DNA of 64,000 nt from Mycetocola zhadangensis (GTDB taxonomy: Bacteria; Actinomycetota; Actinomycetes; Actinomycetales; Microbacteriaceae): NCBI RefSeq assembly GCF_003668565.1, contig NZ_RCWJ01000004.1, forward strand, positions 1-64,000, in the 5' to 3' direction. The stretch's first letter is position 1. Each line of letters begins with the position of its first letter. Made by a program: the position numbers and the translations under genes. Below the pieces are notes generated by a model that was not told the DNA's origin, made no database searches, and saw only the letters and a program-made list of their open reading frames with translations. Positions 38,672 to 47,488 of the stretch are shown here, piece by piece.

Positions 38672-39481
38672 TTAGACGGCGCTGCGTTGTGCGAATGCCG
38701 ATTCGTAGAGACAGACCGACGCAGCTGTCGCGAGGTTCATCGACTCGGCGTGGCCGTAGATCGGCACGGTGATTGCGGCGTCGGCGAGCGGCAGCTGCTC
38801 GTCGGTGAGCCCGTGAGCTTCATTACCGAAGAGCCAGGCGGTCGGCTGCACGAGTTCACCGGAAATCCGGGCGTCGAGGAGACTCGTTCCCTTAACGTCG
38901 GCGGCCAGAACTCGAAGTCCCGCCTTGTGTGCACGCTCGATGACGTTCGGCAGTTCGGCGCCGACCGCGATCGGCAGGTGGAACAGGGACCCGGTCGTCG
39001 AACGAACGACCTTCGGGTTGTACAGGTCGACACTGCGGCCCGTGAGAATGACCGCGTCGGCGCCTGCGGAGTCGGCAGCACGAATGATCGTGCCGAGGTT
39101 GCCCGGGTCGCGAACCTCTTCGAGAATGGCGATGAGCTTGGGCTCAGCGTTGAAGATGTCTTTCATCGACGTCGGGAACTGGTGTGCAACGGCGATGAAG
39201 CCCTGCGGTGTCACCGTGTCACTCATCACACCGAGGACCTCTTCGGAGACGAACTCAACGTCGAAGTCCGGCTGCTCGGCAGCCTGGGCGGCGATCTCGG
39301 GGTACCGCTCGAGCGCGGTTGGTGTTGCGTAGAGCTCGACGATCAGCCCCGGGCGGAAGGCCAGCGCTTCGGATACCGCCTGCGGCCCTTCGAGCAGGAA
39401 GAGGCCGGTTTCAAGCCTGGCTGGTCGTTTGGCAAGTTTTGCTACCGCTCTGACGCGCGGGGAACGTGGGTTATCAAGCAC
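38672..39481 (-). CDS. SpoU/TrmH-family RNA 2'-O-methyltransferase
   Basis: 269 residues. An N-terminal substrate-binding domain is followed by a SPOUT catalytic domain with the three family motifs: EEVRDPGNLGTIIRAADSAG, WLFGNEAHGLTDE and SMNLATAASVCLYE. Methylates rRNA or tRNA using S-adenosylmethionine; the exact site cannot be read. GTG start with a -10 TAGACT 6 nt upstream (39488-39493), just after the terminator of the L20 operon. Confidence 0.88.
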   Translation of the reverse strand: MLDNPRSPRVRAVAKLAKRPARLETGLFLLEGPQAVSEALAFRPGLIVELYATPTALERYPEIAAQAAEQPDFDVEFVSEEVLGVMSDTVTPQGFIAVAHQFPTSMKDIFNAEPKLIAILEEVRDPGNLGTIIRAADSAGADAVILTGRSVDLYNPKVVRSTTGSLFHLPIAVGAELPNVIERAHKAGLRVLAADVKGTSLLDARISGELVQPTAWLFGNEAHGLTDEQLPLADAAITVPIYGHAESMNLATAASVCLYESAFAQRSAV

Positions 39482-39535
39482 TCCCCCAGTCTAAGGACAG
39501 CCCGTGACCGGCTGGGGAGGCTCGCGCACAACACA

Positions 39536-39571
39536 ACAACGGGCACCCCGCCGAAGCGGGATGCCCGTTGT
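39536..39571 (-). terminator. terminator of the infC-rpmI-rplT operon
   Basis: 16-bp stem (arms 39536-39551 and 39556-39571) with one G-U pair in the minus-strand RNA and a UUCG loop, 14 bp after the rplT stop codon. No strong U-run follows, as is common in actinobacteria. Confidence 0.85.
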
Positions 39572-39584
39572 GAGGAAAAGCTGC

Positions 39585-39971
39585 TTACGCTGCTGCCTTC
39601 GGAGCCGAAGTGTCGGCCGGGAGGGCCTTCTTCGCGCTCTCGACGAGGGCCGCGAACGTGGCCGGCTCGTTAACGGCGAGCTCAGCGAGGATGCGACGGT
39701 CAACCTCGATGCCAGCAAGGCCGAGACCCTGGATGAGGCGGTTGTAGGTGAGGCCGTTGGCACGCGATGCCGCGTTGATCCGCTGAATCCAGAGGCGACG
39801 GAAGTCACCCTTCTTCTGGCGGCGGTCACGGTACGCGTAAACCATGGAGTGGGTGACCTGCTCCTTGGCCTTGCGGTACAGGCGTGAACGCTGGCCGCGG
39901 TAACCCTCGGCGCGCTCGAGGATAACCCGACGCTTCTTGTGAGCGTTTACCGCCCTTTTTACTCTTGCCAT
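39585..39971 (-). CDS. rplT: 50S ribosomal protein L20
   Basis: 128 residues. Family start [15 protein letters not shown] and core [15 protein letters not shown] and [11 protein letters not shown]. Binds 23S rRNA early in assembly; in several bacteria it also represses its own operon. Last gene of infC-rpmI-rplT, followed by a strong hairpin. The C-terminal tail [10 protein letters not shown] is an extension typical of actinobacterial L20. Confidence 0.98.
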   Translation of the reverse strand: MARVKRAVNAHKKRRVILERAEGYRGQRSRLYRKAKEQVTHSMVYAYRDRRQKKGDFRRLWIQRINAASRANGLTYNRLIQGLGLAGIEVDRRILAELAVNEPATFAALVESAKKALPADTSAPKAAA

Positions 39972-39999
39972 TTGTCTATATTCCTAACGGGTTCAGGTC

Positions 40000-40194
40000 T
40001 TAGTGACCGAGAAGCTTCTTGATGTTCTTGGTGTCAGCCTTCGAGACGAGCTGGTCGGTGTTCAAGCGACGCTTACGCTGTCCGGACTTCACCTCGAGGT
40101 TGTGGCGCATGCCCGACTGCTGCTTCTTGATCTTGCCGGAACCGGTGAGCTTGAATCGCTTCTTGGCACCGGAATGGGTCTTCTGCTTAGGCAT
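40000..40194 (-). CDS. rpmI: 50S ribosomal protein L35
   Basis: 64 residues from the ATG at 40194 ([14 protein letters not shown]). Its start lies inside infC, overlapping the infC end by 8 bp, so translation is probably coupled. The Shine-Dalgarno is AGGA within the infC C-terminal codons. Confidence 0.97.
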   Translation of the reverse strand: MPKQKTHSGAKKRFKLTGSGKIKKQQSGMRHNLEVKSGQRKRRLNTDQLVSKADTKNIKKLLGH

Positions 40195-40771
40195 TGTCTT
40201 CCTCCTGCTTCGCTGCTTTATTGGCAGCACGTTGTGCGTTGGCTTCGGCCTTTGCCTCTGACTTGTTCTTCAGAGGGCCGATTACCATGACCATGTTTCG
40301 ACCATCGATGGTCGGAGTGGACTCAACAGTGCCCAGTTCCGAAACATCTTCGGCAAATTTTTGGAGCAAGCGCACGCCCTGGTCGGGTCGAGACTGCTCA
40401 CGGCCGCGGAACAGGATCATTGCTTTGACCTTGTCGCCACCCTTGAGGAATCCCTCAGCGCGCTTTACTTTCGTTTCGTAGTCGTGCTTGTCGATCTTGA
40501 GACGGAATCGAACCTCTTTGAGGATCGTGTTCGCCTGGTTACGCCTGGCCTCCTTGGCCTTCTGCGCAGCCTCGTACTTGAACTTGCCGTAATCCATGAT
40601 CTTCGCGACCGGAGGCTTGGAGTTCGGGGCGACCTCGACGAGATCGAGCTCAGCTTCCTGCGCCAGGCGCAGTGCTACCTCAATCTTGACGACGCCGACC
40701 TGTTCTCCGGCGGGACCCACGAGGCGGACCTCGGGGACTCGGATACGGTCGTTTGTACGGGGATCGCTAAT
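40187..40771 (-). CDS. infC: translation initiation factor IF-3, AUU start codon
   Basis: 194 residues. The N-terminal domain begins [18 protein letters not shown]; the C-terminal domain ends in [16 protein letters not shown]. No ATG, GTG or TTG precedes this N-terminus. The family start is an ATT at 40769-40771 with an excellent Shine-Dalgarno GAGGAG 6 nt before it. The next canonical start (GTG at 40720) would delete about 17 conserved residues. In E. coli the infC AUU codon allows IF3 to repress its own synthesis, and the same logic is likely here. Confidence 0.93.
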   Translation of the reverse strand: MSDPRTNDRIRVPEVRLVGPAGEQVGVVKIEVALRLAQEAELDLVEVAPNSKPPVAKIMDYGKFKYEAAQKAKEARRNQANTILKEVRFRLKIDKHDYETKVKRAEGFLKGGDKVKAMILFRGREQSRPDQGVRLLQKFAEDVSELGTVESTPTIDGRNMVMVIGPLKNKSEAKAEANAQRAANKAAKQEEDNA

Positions 40772-41040
40772 GCGTTACTCCTCTAACTCAATCTCTGACT
40801 TTCAATACAGACGGATGCCTGAATCAAGCGAGAGAGGAGAAGTCACACACCACAACCACGACGGCAATAAAGCAATCGCAGCGGCTCGTACCCTGTCTAC
40901 CTCAGCATGGAAACCATGCGTCTGGCGGAGTACAACAACCCGGTAACCTTAGTGAAGCGGTCAAGCGCGGGTGGGAAATTTCCTCTTTCGTACCGGAACA
41001 AAAGTCCCGGAGCCGTCTTAGAGTCTAGCAGAGGTTGGCA

Positions 41041-41406
41041 TTGAGCACTAACGAATCCCCTTACGACAACGTTGAAGACGCCGCGGCTGACGCAACCCGC
41101 GATATCGCTGACGTCGGCGCCGTCGAAGTTATCACCACAACGGCAGTGCACCTCATGAGTGCGGCAGCCGTGAAATGTGGCCTGGCCGACGACCCGGACA
41201 GCCAGCTTGACCTCGATGAGGCCCGCAAGCTCATCAACGCCCTGGCCGGACTGATCACGGCGGGTGCGCCCGAAGTGAGCGACATGCACGCTCGCAGCCT
41301 CCGCGACGGACTTCGCTCGCTGCAGCTGGCGTTCCGTGAGGCCTCATCGATCCCCGACCCGATCGGCAAGGGTCCGGGAGAGAAATGGACGGGCCCGGTT
41401 AACTAA
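41041..41406 (+). CDS. DUF1844 family protein
   Basis: 121 residues from the TTG at 41041 (STNESPYDNVEDAAADATRD), chosen because AGAGG lies about 7 nt upstream; a TTG at 41035 is also possible. VEVITTTAVHLMSAAAVKCGL and LDEARKLINALAGLI are the conserved helices. The function is unknown. Divergent from infC, an arrangement common in actinobacteria. The 82-bp repeat array begins 75 bp downstream. Confidence 0.8.
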   Translation: MSTNESPYDNVEDAAADATRDIADVGAVEVITTTAVHLMSAAAVKCGLADDPDSQLDLDEARKLINALAGLITAGAPEVSDMHARSLRDGLRSLQLAFREASSIPDPIGKGPGEKWTGPVN

Positions 41407-41481
41407 CCGCGCCGACGCGGTCGCGGGGGCGCGTTCGTCGCTTCGTCGCTCTGTTGCGTCGTGTTCGGGGCAAGAACGCAC

Positions 41482-41831
41482 TAAGGGACCGACGAACGAA
41501 CGCCAAACCCCTGCGCCGTCACTCATCGGTCCGTTCCGTCTCCTTTACCCGGCAAAAGCCGTACTAAGGGACCGACGAACGAACGCCGCACTCGGTCCGC
41601 TCACTCATCGGTCCAATAAGTGACGCTCTCGCCGCACAAGCCGTACTAAGGGACCGACGAACGAACACCGCACTCGGTCCGCTCACTCATCGGTCCGATA
41701 AGTAACGTTCTCGCCGCACAAGCCGCACTAAGGGACCGACGAACGAACACCAAACCCCTGCGCCGTCACTCATCGGTCCGTTCCGATCCCGTACCCGGCA
41801 AAAGCCGCGCTAAGGGACCGACGAACGAAAG
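41482..41831. repeat. 82-bp tandem repeat array with hairpin in each unit
   Basis: The word TAAGGGACCGACGAACGAA starts at 41482, 41565, 41647, 41729 and 41811, a period of 83, 82, 82 and 82 bp. Each of the first four units also carries ACTCATCGGTCC 38-39 bp later, so GGACCGACGA and TCATCGGTCC form a 10-bp stem; in minus-strand RNA the single mismatch becomes a U-G pair. Inner sequences come in two types arranged A-B-B-A: type A has CAAACCCCTGCGCCGTC, type B has CGCACTCGGTCCGCTC. The fifth unit is only the 5' half. Confidence 0.95.
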
Positions 41832-41863
41832 TCGGAGCCGGCCGGATCCGCCAGTGTGCCAGC

Positions 41864-41943
41864 GGCCGGGTTGGTGTCGGCCGGGGTGGTGTCGGCCGGG
41901 GTGGTGCCGGCCGGGTTGGTGTCGGCCGGGGTGGTGCCGGCCC
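41864..41943. repeat. 15-bp tandem repeat
   Basis: Five consecutive 15-bp units of the form GGCCGGGKTGGTGYC (41864-41938) plus a partial sixth, directly after the stop codon of the convergent minus-strand gene. The period is a multiple of three, so length changes would not shift a reading frame, but no gene is supported here. Confidence 0.9.
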
Positions 41944-41945
41944 GC

Positions 41946-43565
41946 TTACTCGTGGAGCGGAATCACCTCGACGCGATCGGTCGCCACAATCAGCACCCGC
42001 GCACCCGTGATGCCGTCGAGGGCACGCACCAGGTCAGCCGGGTTTGTCTCGTAGGGCGAGCTCGCCGAGCGCCACACGGTCACCGACGCTCCGGTCGCGG
42101 TCTCGATCGCGCGTACGAGCGGATCCGCGTCGGCCCCCGTGACGAGGACCACATCTCCGATCGTGCGCGCACGCTCCGGCGGGGTGTTTCGGTCAGCTTC
42201 GTCCCGGTCGCGCCGCCACACGCTGAAGTGGTAGCCGGCGACCAGGGCGGTCGCCGTGAGCAGGCCCAGAGGTGCGCGGATCCGGTCGACGAGTCCCTCG
42301 CTCCCGCCGAGGAAGAACTCGAACAGCCGGAATCCGATCACGAGCAGGGTGATCAGGGCAACAACGGCACTGATCCCGAAAATGGCGATCAGGTAGATGC
42401 GGCGTCCAGCGAACTGGCGCGAAGCATCCGTCACCGTTAGTGGACGCCAGGCGAACCACCACACCGGTGCTCCGACCAGCAGAGCGCTCAACCCGCCGAG
42501 GAGAAGTGTGCGTGTGTCGTCGCCGGCAAGCGGGGTGGGGATGATGCCGAGGGTGGCATTCACGATGACGCCGATGCCTGAGGCTGCTCCCGCGAGAGCG
42601 ACACCGCTTGTGGCAAGCACGCCGGCCTCTCGGGTCGCTGGTGAGCGTTGCTCGGCTGTTGCGTGGGAGTAGATCCAGATGCCGCAGCCGACCAACGTTG
42701 CCGCGAGCGCGGCCGGCATTGGGGAGAGCAGAACGGGCACAGGGTCGGTTCGGTCGAATCCGAGTCGCAGCAGAACGAAGAGGGAAGTTCCGATGCCGGC
42801 GAGGGTCACGATGCTCGCACCGAGGATGCCGAGCACAACGAGGGCGACGTTTGAGAGCGCCGTCGTGCTGAGGCGTGCGCCCGCGCGATACCAGTGCCAT
42901 GCCCAGATCGCCGCACCGCCGATGGCCCAGAGCAGCGACTGCAGGGCACCGATCCCCCATGACGATTCGACCAGCACTTCAACATCGAGACTGTCTAGCC
43001 CGGCGTCGAACACCGACGCGAGTGTGCGCCAGGCGGATCCGGCACCGAGGATCAGACCGAAGCTCGCACCCAGCACTGCGGGCACAACGGTGAGGCGGCC
43101 CGGCGCTGTCAGCGGGTTCCGCCAGATCAGGCAGTGCCAGGCCCACACGGCGGCCCACACGAGTGCCGTTGCGAGGCCGGGGCCGTCCCAGTCCCCCTCG
43201 ATCAGACCGGCAAGCACACCGAGAAGCGCGGTGCTGAACACGATCAGTGACAGGGTGAGCACTGCTGAGAGGTACAAACCCCACGCCAGCGAGTTACGCT
43301 CGGCAGGGTCGGAGAGCCGGCGCCACACAGTCCACCACAGAGCGGCGGCGAACGGCACACCGATCAGGGTGAAGGTCAAAAACTGGGCCGTACTCGAGGT
43401 ACGTGTGCCGGCCAGCACCGTCTCGACGTCGAGCAGAAGCCCCAGGAGCCCGGCCAGGCCGCTCGCAGCGATGCAGACGAGCACGGCCAGCAACGTGTAG
43501 ACAACGAGCCGCCGCACGATTGAACCCGCAGGCGAAGGCTTCGCCTGTGAGAAGGTCCCGCTCAT
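41946..43565 (-). CDS. polytopic membrane protein (DUF5671-like)
   Basis: 539 residues with about twelve to fourteen membrane segments arranged as repeated pairs, each pair linked by a WWTVWRRL / WAWHCLIWRNP / WAWHWYRAG / WWFAWRPL-type motif, as in DUF5671 proteins. The last about 75 residues are a soluble cytoplasmic tail (IGDVVLVTGADADPLVRAIE). The function is unknown. It overlaps the upstream gene by 4 nt and ends at the 15-bp satellite. Confidence 0.7.
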   Translation of the reverse strand: MSGTFSQAKPSPAGSIVRRLVVYTLLAVLVCIAASGLAGLLGLLLDVETVLAGTRTSSTAQFLTFTLIGVPFAAALWWTVWRRLSDPAERNSLAWGLYLSAVLTLSLIVFSTALLGVLAGLIEGDWDGPGLATALVWAAVWAWHCLIWRNPLTAPGRLTVVPAVLGASFGLILGAGSAWRTLASVFDAGLDSLDVEVLVESSWGIGALQSLLWAIGGAAIWAWHWYRAGARLSTTALSNVALVVLGILGASIVTLAGIGTSLFVLLRLGFDRTDPVPVLLSPMPAALAATLVGCGIWIYSHATAEQRSPATREAGVLATSGVALAGAASGIGVIVNATLGIIPTPLAGDDTRTLLLGGLSALLVGAPVWWFAWRPLTVTDASRQFAGRRIYLIAIFGISAVVALITLLVIGFRLFEFFLGGSEGLVDRIRAPLGLLTATALVAGYHFSVWRRDRDEADRNTPPERARTIGDVVLVTGADADPLVRAIETATGASVTVWRSASSPYETNPADLVRALDGITGARVLIVATDRVEVIPLHE

Positions 43566-44029
43566 CCTGAGAACCCGTCATTGCGGCAGAACGCCAACTC
43601 CCACGGCGCGGTCTCGATGCGCCAGTCGCTTCCTACCTTCGTCAGCGAGAACCGTTCCTCGTATTCGTATCCGGAGCCCCCGAAAAGTTCCCCGTTGGAG
43701 CCTCGACTGAGCGAAACTGTCACATCGGCCGAACCGCCATCATCACCGTTTTCCGTCGAAACCAGTGAGACCCGCAGGTTTTCGGTTTCGGTGACAGCGA
43801 TCAGCCCACAATCCGATTGAGCTTCGGCCGCGAGATATCTCAGCGCAGCGTCCTCGTCGCCGTCGAGCACCGCAGCCGAGTACCGCTGCACAACACCCTC
43901 CGGCGTCGACTCATCGAGCAGCTCCAGCTCCCCCCGGGTGAACACGACAATCAGTGACACGATCACGAGCACACCGACAAGAATGGCCAGCACACCAAGA
44001 CCGCGGCGTGCGGCGGGTTGGGACGTCAT
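43562..44029 (-). CDS. single-pass membrane protein with extracytoplasmic domain
   Basis: 155 residues from the ATG at 44029. One N-terminal membrane segment (about 13-34), then a domain starting TPEGVVQRYSAAVLDGDEDAALRYL, resembling NTF2/DUF4878-like folds, with two Cys. Coupled by a 4-nt overlap to the polytopic protein that follows, so the two probably act together. The function is unknown. Confidence 0.6.
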   Translation of the reverse strand: MTSQPAARRGLGVLAILVGVLVIVSLIVVFTRGELELLDESTPEGVVQRYSAAVLDGDEDAALRYLAAEAQSDCGLIAVTETENLRVSLVSTENGDDGGSADVTVSLSRGSNGELFGGSGYEYEERFSLTKVGSDWRIETAPWELAFCRNDGFSG

Positions 44030-44077
44030 CAGGTCAGTATGGCGCACCAGCTGATTTTGAGAACGGATGCCACGACG

Positions 44078-44593
44078 TCACTCGGTGAGCACGCGATTCG
44101 CCTGCTTCGTGTAGTAGACCACCTGCGAGGGGTAATAGTCATCGAACTCGGGCCGCTCGGTTCCGGTTCGTGCCGCAACGAGCATGTCGAGGTAATACTC
44201 CCACCCTGGCCCGATCGATTCCGCTGCCGCCGGGTCATCGAGCCGGTGCACGAAGGTCAGCTCGGTTTCCCCATCCTGCTCGGCCAGGGTGACCTCGAGA
44301 TCCCAGCCGCTGATGTCCTCCGAGACGGTCACGGAGACACTGATCCGGTGAGGCGCGTCGCACTCGTCGATCCGCACCGCACTCCAGGAGTCGCCCTCTT
44401 CGAACGCCATCTGCAGTTCGACAGTGTTGCCGACACCTGGCGTTCCCCGCCACGGCCCAAGCCACTCGGCCGTTTGTGCCGGATCGGTGAGGCTTGCCCA
44501 AACCTCCGCCGCTGGAGCGTCGAAGCGACGGGTCAGCGTGAGCTCGAATGTGAGGTCACGACCTTGACTGATGTGCCCAGTGGGTTCTGGCAT
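44078..44593 (-). CDS. SRPBCC/AHSA1-like domain protein
   Basis: 171 residues from the ATG at 44593 (MPEPTGHISQ). FELTLTRRFDAPAAEVWASLTDPAQTAEWLGPW is the classic start of an AHSA1-type ligand-binding domain, and GWEYYLDML is the conserved C-terminal helix. Ligand unknown. In some relatives such genes follow an ArsR regulator; none is present here. Confidence 0.78.
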   Translation of the reverse strand: MPEPTGHISQGRDLTFELTLTRRFDAPAAEVWASLTDPAQTAEWLGPWRGTPGVGNTVELQMAFEEGDSWSAVRIDECDAPHRISVSVTVSEDISGWDLEVTLAEQDGETELTFVHRLDDPAAAESIGPGWEYYLDMLVAARTGTERPEFDDYYPSQVVYYTKQANRVLTE

Positions 44594-44677
44594 GGCGTCC
44601 CTTCGTTTCCCCCATGCCACCATCCTCGCCACCGCAAGGTCAACCCTCGACGGTAAATCCCAGCCGCGTCACAGGGG

Positions 44678-45445
44678 TCAGCCCGACGCCTCAAGGCGAA
44701 CGGCGAGTGAGTCCACCATCGTAGCGATGGCGTCGCTCGCCGCCCACCGCTGTGCGAGTCGGGCCAGAACCGTGTCCAACTCGGACCGGGTCAGACCGTC
44801 AACGAGCTCGAGGTGGGCGACCAGTTCGGGTCCGGCGAGCCGAGCCCGCGGATCCCCTGGAGCCAGCCGCACATCGAGTACGGCGAGTTCCGACCGCGCA
44901 CTGGTGAGAAAAGCGTCAAGCACGTCCGGGTTGGCGTACGCCGGCAGCCACGGCAGCGACTGCGCAACTGCCCACAACGCCGGTCGACGAAGAGCAAACT
45001 CGGTATCGCTCGTCGGGTCGAGGACAACCAACTCGGTCTGTTCGCTCGCGGCTGCGAGGGCAACGCGGATGCCATCGGCTGGCACTGGTCGCGCTCCGGA
45101 GTTCCAGGACTGCATGGCTGTGACCGACGAGAAGACCGGCAGAACGTTTCGTCCGTCAGGCCCAGCGACGGTGACGATCGACAGTTCCTGCGTCTTGTCC
45201 ACCGTCTGTCCCTGTGCATTGACACCGACGTCACCGGCGTGAGCGACGAGCGGGATCAGCAGTCTCGATGTGCGGAACGCGTCGACAACATCCTGCTCGC
45301 CAGCGGTCCCAGCGGCGAAACGGCTGAGCGCCCCGATCAGTGCGGGGGGCGCCGAGCCGTCGTCGCCTGAAAAGGCATTGCTGTCGAACTGGCGCCCCTT
45401 CCAGGGCTGGCCTGCCGAGTCTGCCGAATTAGTCGGATGCGACAT
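44678..45445 (-). CDS. SseB-family protein
   Basis: 255 residues from the ATG at 45445 ([18 protein letters not shown]). SseB N-terminal domain features: [20 protein letters not shown] and [19 protein letters not shown]-like sequence. The function is unknown. Its start overlaps the end of hisA by 17 bp, so it is expressed with the histidine genes; this linkage is common in actinobacteria. Confidence 0.75.
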   Translation of the reverse strand: MSHPTNSADSAGQPWKGRQFDSNAFSGDDGSAPPALIGALSRFAAGTAGEQDVVDAFRTSRLLIPLVAHAGDVGVNAQGQTVDKTQELSIVTVAGPDGRNVLPVFSSVTAMQSWNSGARPVPADGIRVALAAASEQTELVVLDPTSDTEFALRRPALWAVAQSLPWLPAYANPDVLDAFLTSARSELAVLDVRLAPGDPRARLAGPELVAHLELVDGLTRSELDTVLARLAQRWAASDAIATMVDSLAVRLEASG

Positions 45446-46175
45446 CCAGCGCCTCAGCCAGGGTGAATGCTCCGGCGTAGAGGGCCTTGCCGACGATCGT
45501 GCCCTCAAGGCCGAGAGGCACGAGTTCGCGCAGGGCAACCAGGTCGTCGAGGCTGGAGATTCCGCCGGAGGCGATGACCGGGCGGTTCGTCCGCTCCATC
45601 ACCTGGCGAAGCAGGTCGATGTTCGGTCCCTGGAGCGTGCCGTCCTTGGTGACGTCTGTCACGACATAACGAGCACAACCCGCCTGCTCGAGCCGGTCGA
45701 TGACGGTCCAGAGGTCTCCACCGTCGCGGGTCCACCCGCGTGCGGCGAGTGTCGTGCCCCGAACGTCAAGTCCGACCGCGACGGCCTCGCCGTACTGGCC
45801 GATCACGTTCGCAGCCCACTCGGGGTTCTCAAGGGCGGCGGTTCCCAGGTTGATCCGCTTGGCACCGGTCGCCAGTGCCGCTTCGAGCGAGGCATCGTCG
45901 CGAATTCCGCCGGACAGTTCGACGTTCACTCCGCGAACCTGCTTGATCACCTTGCGGATCACACCGGCGTTGCTTCCGCGCCCGAATGCGGCGTCGAGGT
46001 CAACGAGGTGGATCCACTCGGCGCCCTGGCTCGCCCAGTCGGCTGCCGCATCGACGGGGTCGCCGTAGTTAGTTTCCGTGCCGGCCTCACCCTGGGTCAG
46101 TCGGACGGCCTTACCGTCTGCGACGTCAACTGCCGGAAGCAGCACAAGTTTCGGCGTCGTGTTGAACTCACTCAT
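45429..46175 (-). CDS. hisA: phosphoribosyl isomerase A (HisA/PriA)
   Basis: 248 residues, a TIM barrel with two phosphate-binding halves. Isomerises ProFAR in histidine synthesis; actinobacterial PriA usually also carries out the TrpF step of tryptophan synthesis. [15 protein letters not shown] contains the first catalytic Asp, GGIRDDASL and [14 protein letters not shown] the second half. The dual role is inferred from the family. Confidence 0.94.
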   Translation of the reverse strand: MSEFNTTPKLVLLPAVDVADGKAVRLTQGEAGTETNYGDPVDAAADWASQGAEWIHLVDLDAAFGRGSNAGVIRKVIKQVRGVNVELSGGIRDDASLEAALATGAKRINLGTAALENPEWAANVIGQYGEAVAVGLDVRGTTLAARGWTRDGGDLWTVIDRLEQAGCARYVVTDVTKDGTLQGPNIDLLRQVMERTNRPVIASGGISSLDDLVALRELVPLGLEGTIVGKALYAGAFTLAEALDVASD

Positions 46176-46232
46176 GAAATTGTCCTTGATAGTTGGTTCG
46201 GCACAGGCGTGCCGGGGAATGTACGCGAAACG

Positions 46233-46883
46233 TTAGTCCGATGTCAACGAGCTGACCCAGTTGGTCAGCAGTCGAATACCGGCCTCTCCCGATTTCTCGG
46301 GGTGGAACTGCGTCGCGCTCAACGGTCCGTTCTCCACGGCAGCCAGAAAGCGCGTGCCGTGCTTGGCCCAGGTCAGCGCCGGCTCGTGGAACGGGGGTGT
46401 GACGTCGAGCGTCCACTCCTGGGCGGCGTAGGAGTGAACAAAGTAGAAACGTTCGTCGCGGATGCCACGGAAGAGAACCGAGTCTTCCGGTGCGTCGACG
46501 GTGTTCCAGCCGATGTGCGGGAGGATCGGCGAGTCGAGTTCGGTGACGACCCCTGGCCATTCGCCAAGTCCTTCGGTGTCGATGCCGCGCTCGACACCGC
46601 GCTCGAACAACACCTGCATACCAACGCAGATGCCGAGGACTTTGCGACCCCCGGCGAGGCGCCTGTCAATAACTTCTGCTCCGCGCGACGCGGCAAGCTG
46701 ATCCATCACCGCGCTGAACGCTCCGACGCCTGGCACGAGGAGCCCGTCGGCGTCGAGGGCCTTCTGCCGGTTGCCGGTCAACTCGACGTTCGCCCCGGCC
46801 GCCTCGAGAGCTTTGACAGCGGAGTGGACATTGCCGCTCCCGTAGTCGAGGACGACAACCTGAGGGCGAGAGGAACCGCTCAC
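46233..46883 (-). CDS. hisH: imidazole glycerol phosphate synthase, glutaminase subunit
   Basis: 216 residues. Class I glutaminase that delivers ammonia to HisF. Nucleophile Cys in GICVGMQ (about residue 88) and the His/Glu dyad in QFHPEKSG. Starts 4 nt inside the end of hisB. HisF is not in the window. Confidence 0.95.
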   Translation of the reverse strand: MSGSSRPQVVVLDYGSGNVHSAVKALEAAGANVELTGNRQKALDADGLLVPGVGAFSAVMDQLAASRGAEVIDRRLAGGRKVLGICVGMQVLFERGVERGIDTEGLGEWPGVVTELDSPILPHIGWNTVDAPEDSVLFRGIRDERFYFVHSYAAQEWTLDVTPPFHEPALTWAKHGTRFLAAVENGPLSATQFHPEKSGEAGIRLLTNWVSSLTSD

Positions 46884-47488
46884 AGTGCACCCTTGGTCGA
46901 GGGAATCCCACTCACGAGCGCGTCGAAGGCCTTCGCCTGGCGGAACGCGCGGGCGAATGCCTTGAACTCGGCTTCGGCGATGTGGTGAGGGTCGCGGCCG
47001 CCGAGCACGGAGACGTGCACCGTGAGTGCGGCGTTGAACGCGATAGCTTCGAAGACGTGGCGAACCATCGATCCGGTGAAGTGGCCGCCGATGAGGTGGA
47101 ATTCGAAGCCGGCTGGCTCACCCGTGTGCACGAGGTACGGCCGACCCGAGATGTCAACGACCGCCTGCACGAGCGCTTCGTCCAACGGAACCAGGGCGTC
47201 TCCGAACCGCGAGATGCCCTCCTTCGTTCCCAGGGCCTGTTTGATGGCCTGCCCGAGAGCGATACCGATGTCTTCGACCGTGTGGTGAACATCGATCTCG
47301 ATGTCTCCCGTGGCGCGCACGGTGAGGTCGACGAGCGCGTGCTTGGCGAAGGCCGTCAGCAAGTGGTCGTAGAACGGCACGGTTGTGGAAATGTCGCTGA
47401 CGCCGGTTCCGTCGAGGTTGAGCGTGAGGTCGATGTTCGATTCGCTCGTTGCACGCTGGATTCGGGCGGTGCGCTGCGGCTGGCTCAT
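46880..47488 (-). CDS. hisB: imidazoleglycerol-phosphate dehydratase
   Basis: 202 residues. Manganese-binding motifs [10 protein letters not shown] and [16 protein letters not shown] are intact. Monofunctional, without a phosphatase domain, as in other actinobacteria. Overlaps hisC and hisH by 4 nt each. Confidence 0.96.
   Translation of the reverse strand: MSQPQRTARIQRATSESNIDLTLNLDGTGVSDISTTVPFYDHLLTAFAKHALVDLTVRATGDIEIDVHHTVEDIGIALGQAIKQALGTKEGISRFGDALVPLDEALVQAVVDISGRPYLVHTGEPAGFEFHLIGGHFTGSMVRHVFEAIAFNAALTVHVSVLGGRDPHHIAEAEFKAFARAFRQAKAFDALVSGIPSTKGAL

Larger units (their letters stand above)
41407..41945. other. 539-bp convergent intergenic region filled with tandem repeats
   Basis: Lies between the DUF1844 gene and a convergent membrane-protein gene. 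A GC-rich lead-in (41407-41481) is followed by the five-copy 82-bp array (41482-41831) and a 15-bp satellite (41864-41943). Short frames here, such as the PGWCR-repeating plus-strand frame at 41854, are products of the repeats rather than genes. Confidence 0.85.

Noticed and set aside
41482-41831. CRISPR array
   Set aside because: Repeats are 82 bp and nearly contiguous, inner sequences recur (A-B-B-A), and no cas gene is present.
41854-42054. PGWCR-repeat protein
   Set aside because: The frame is produced by the 15-bp satellite and runs into the antisense of the neighbouring gene; no start signals.
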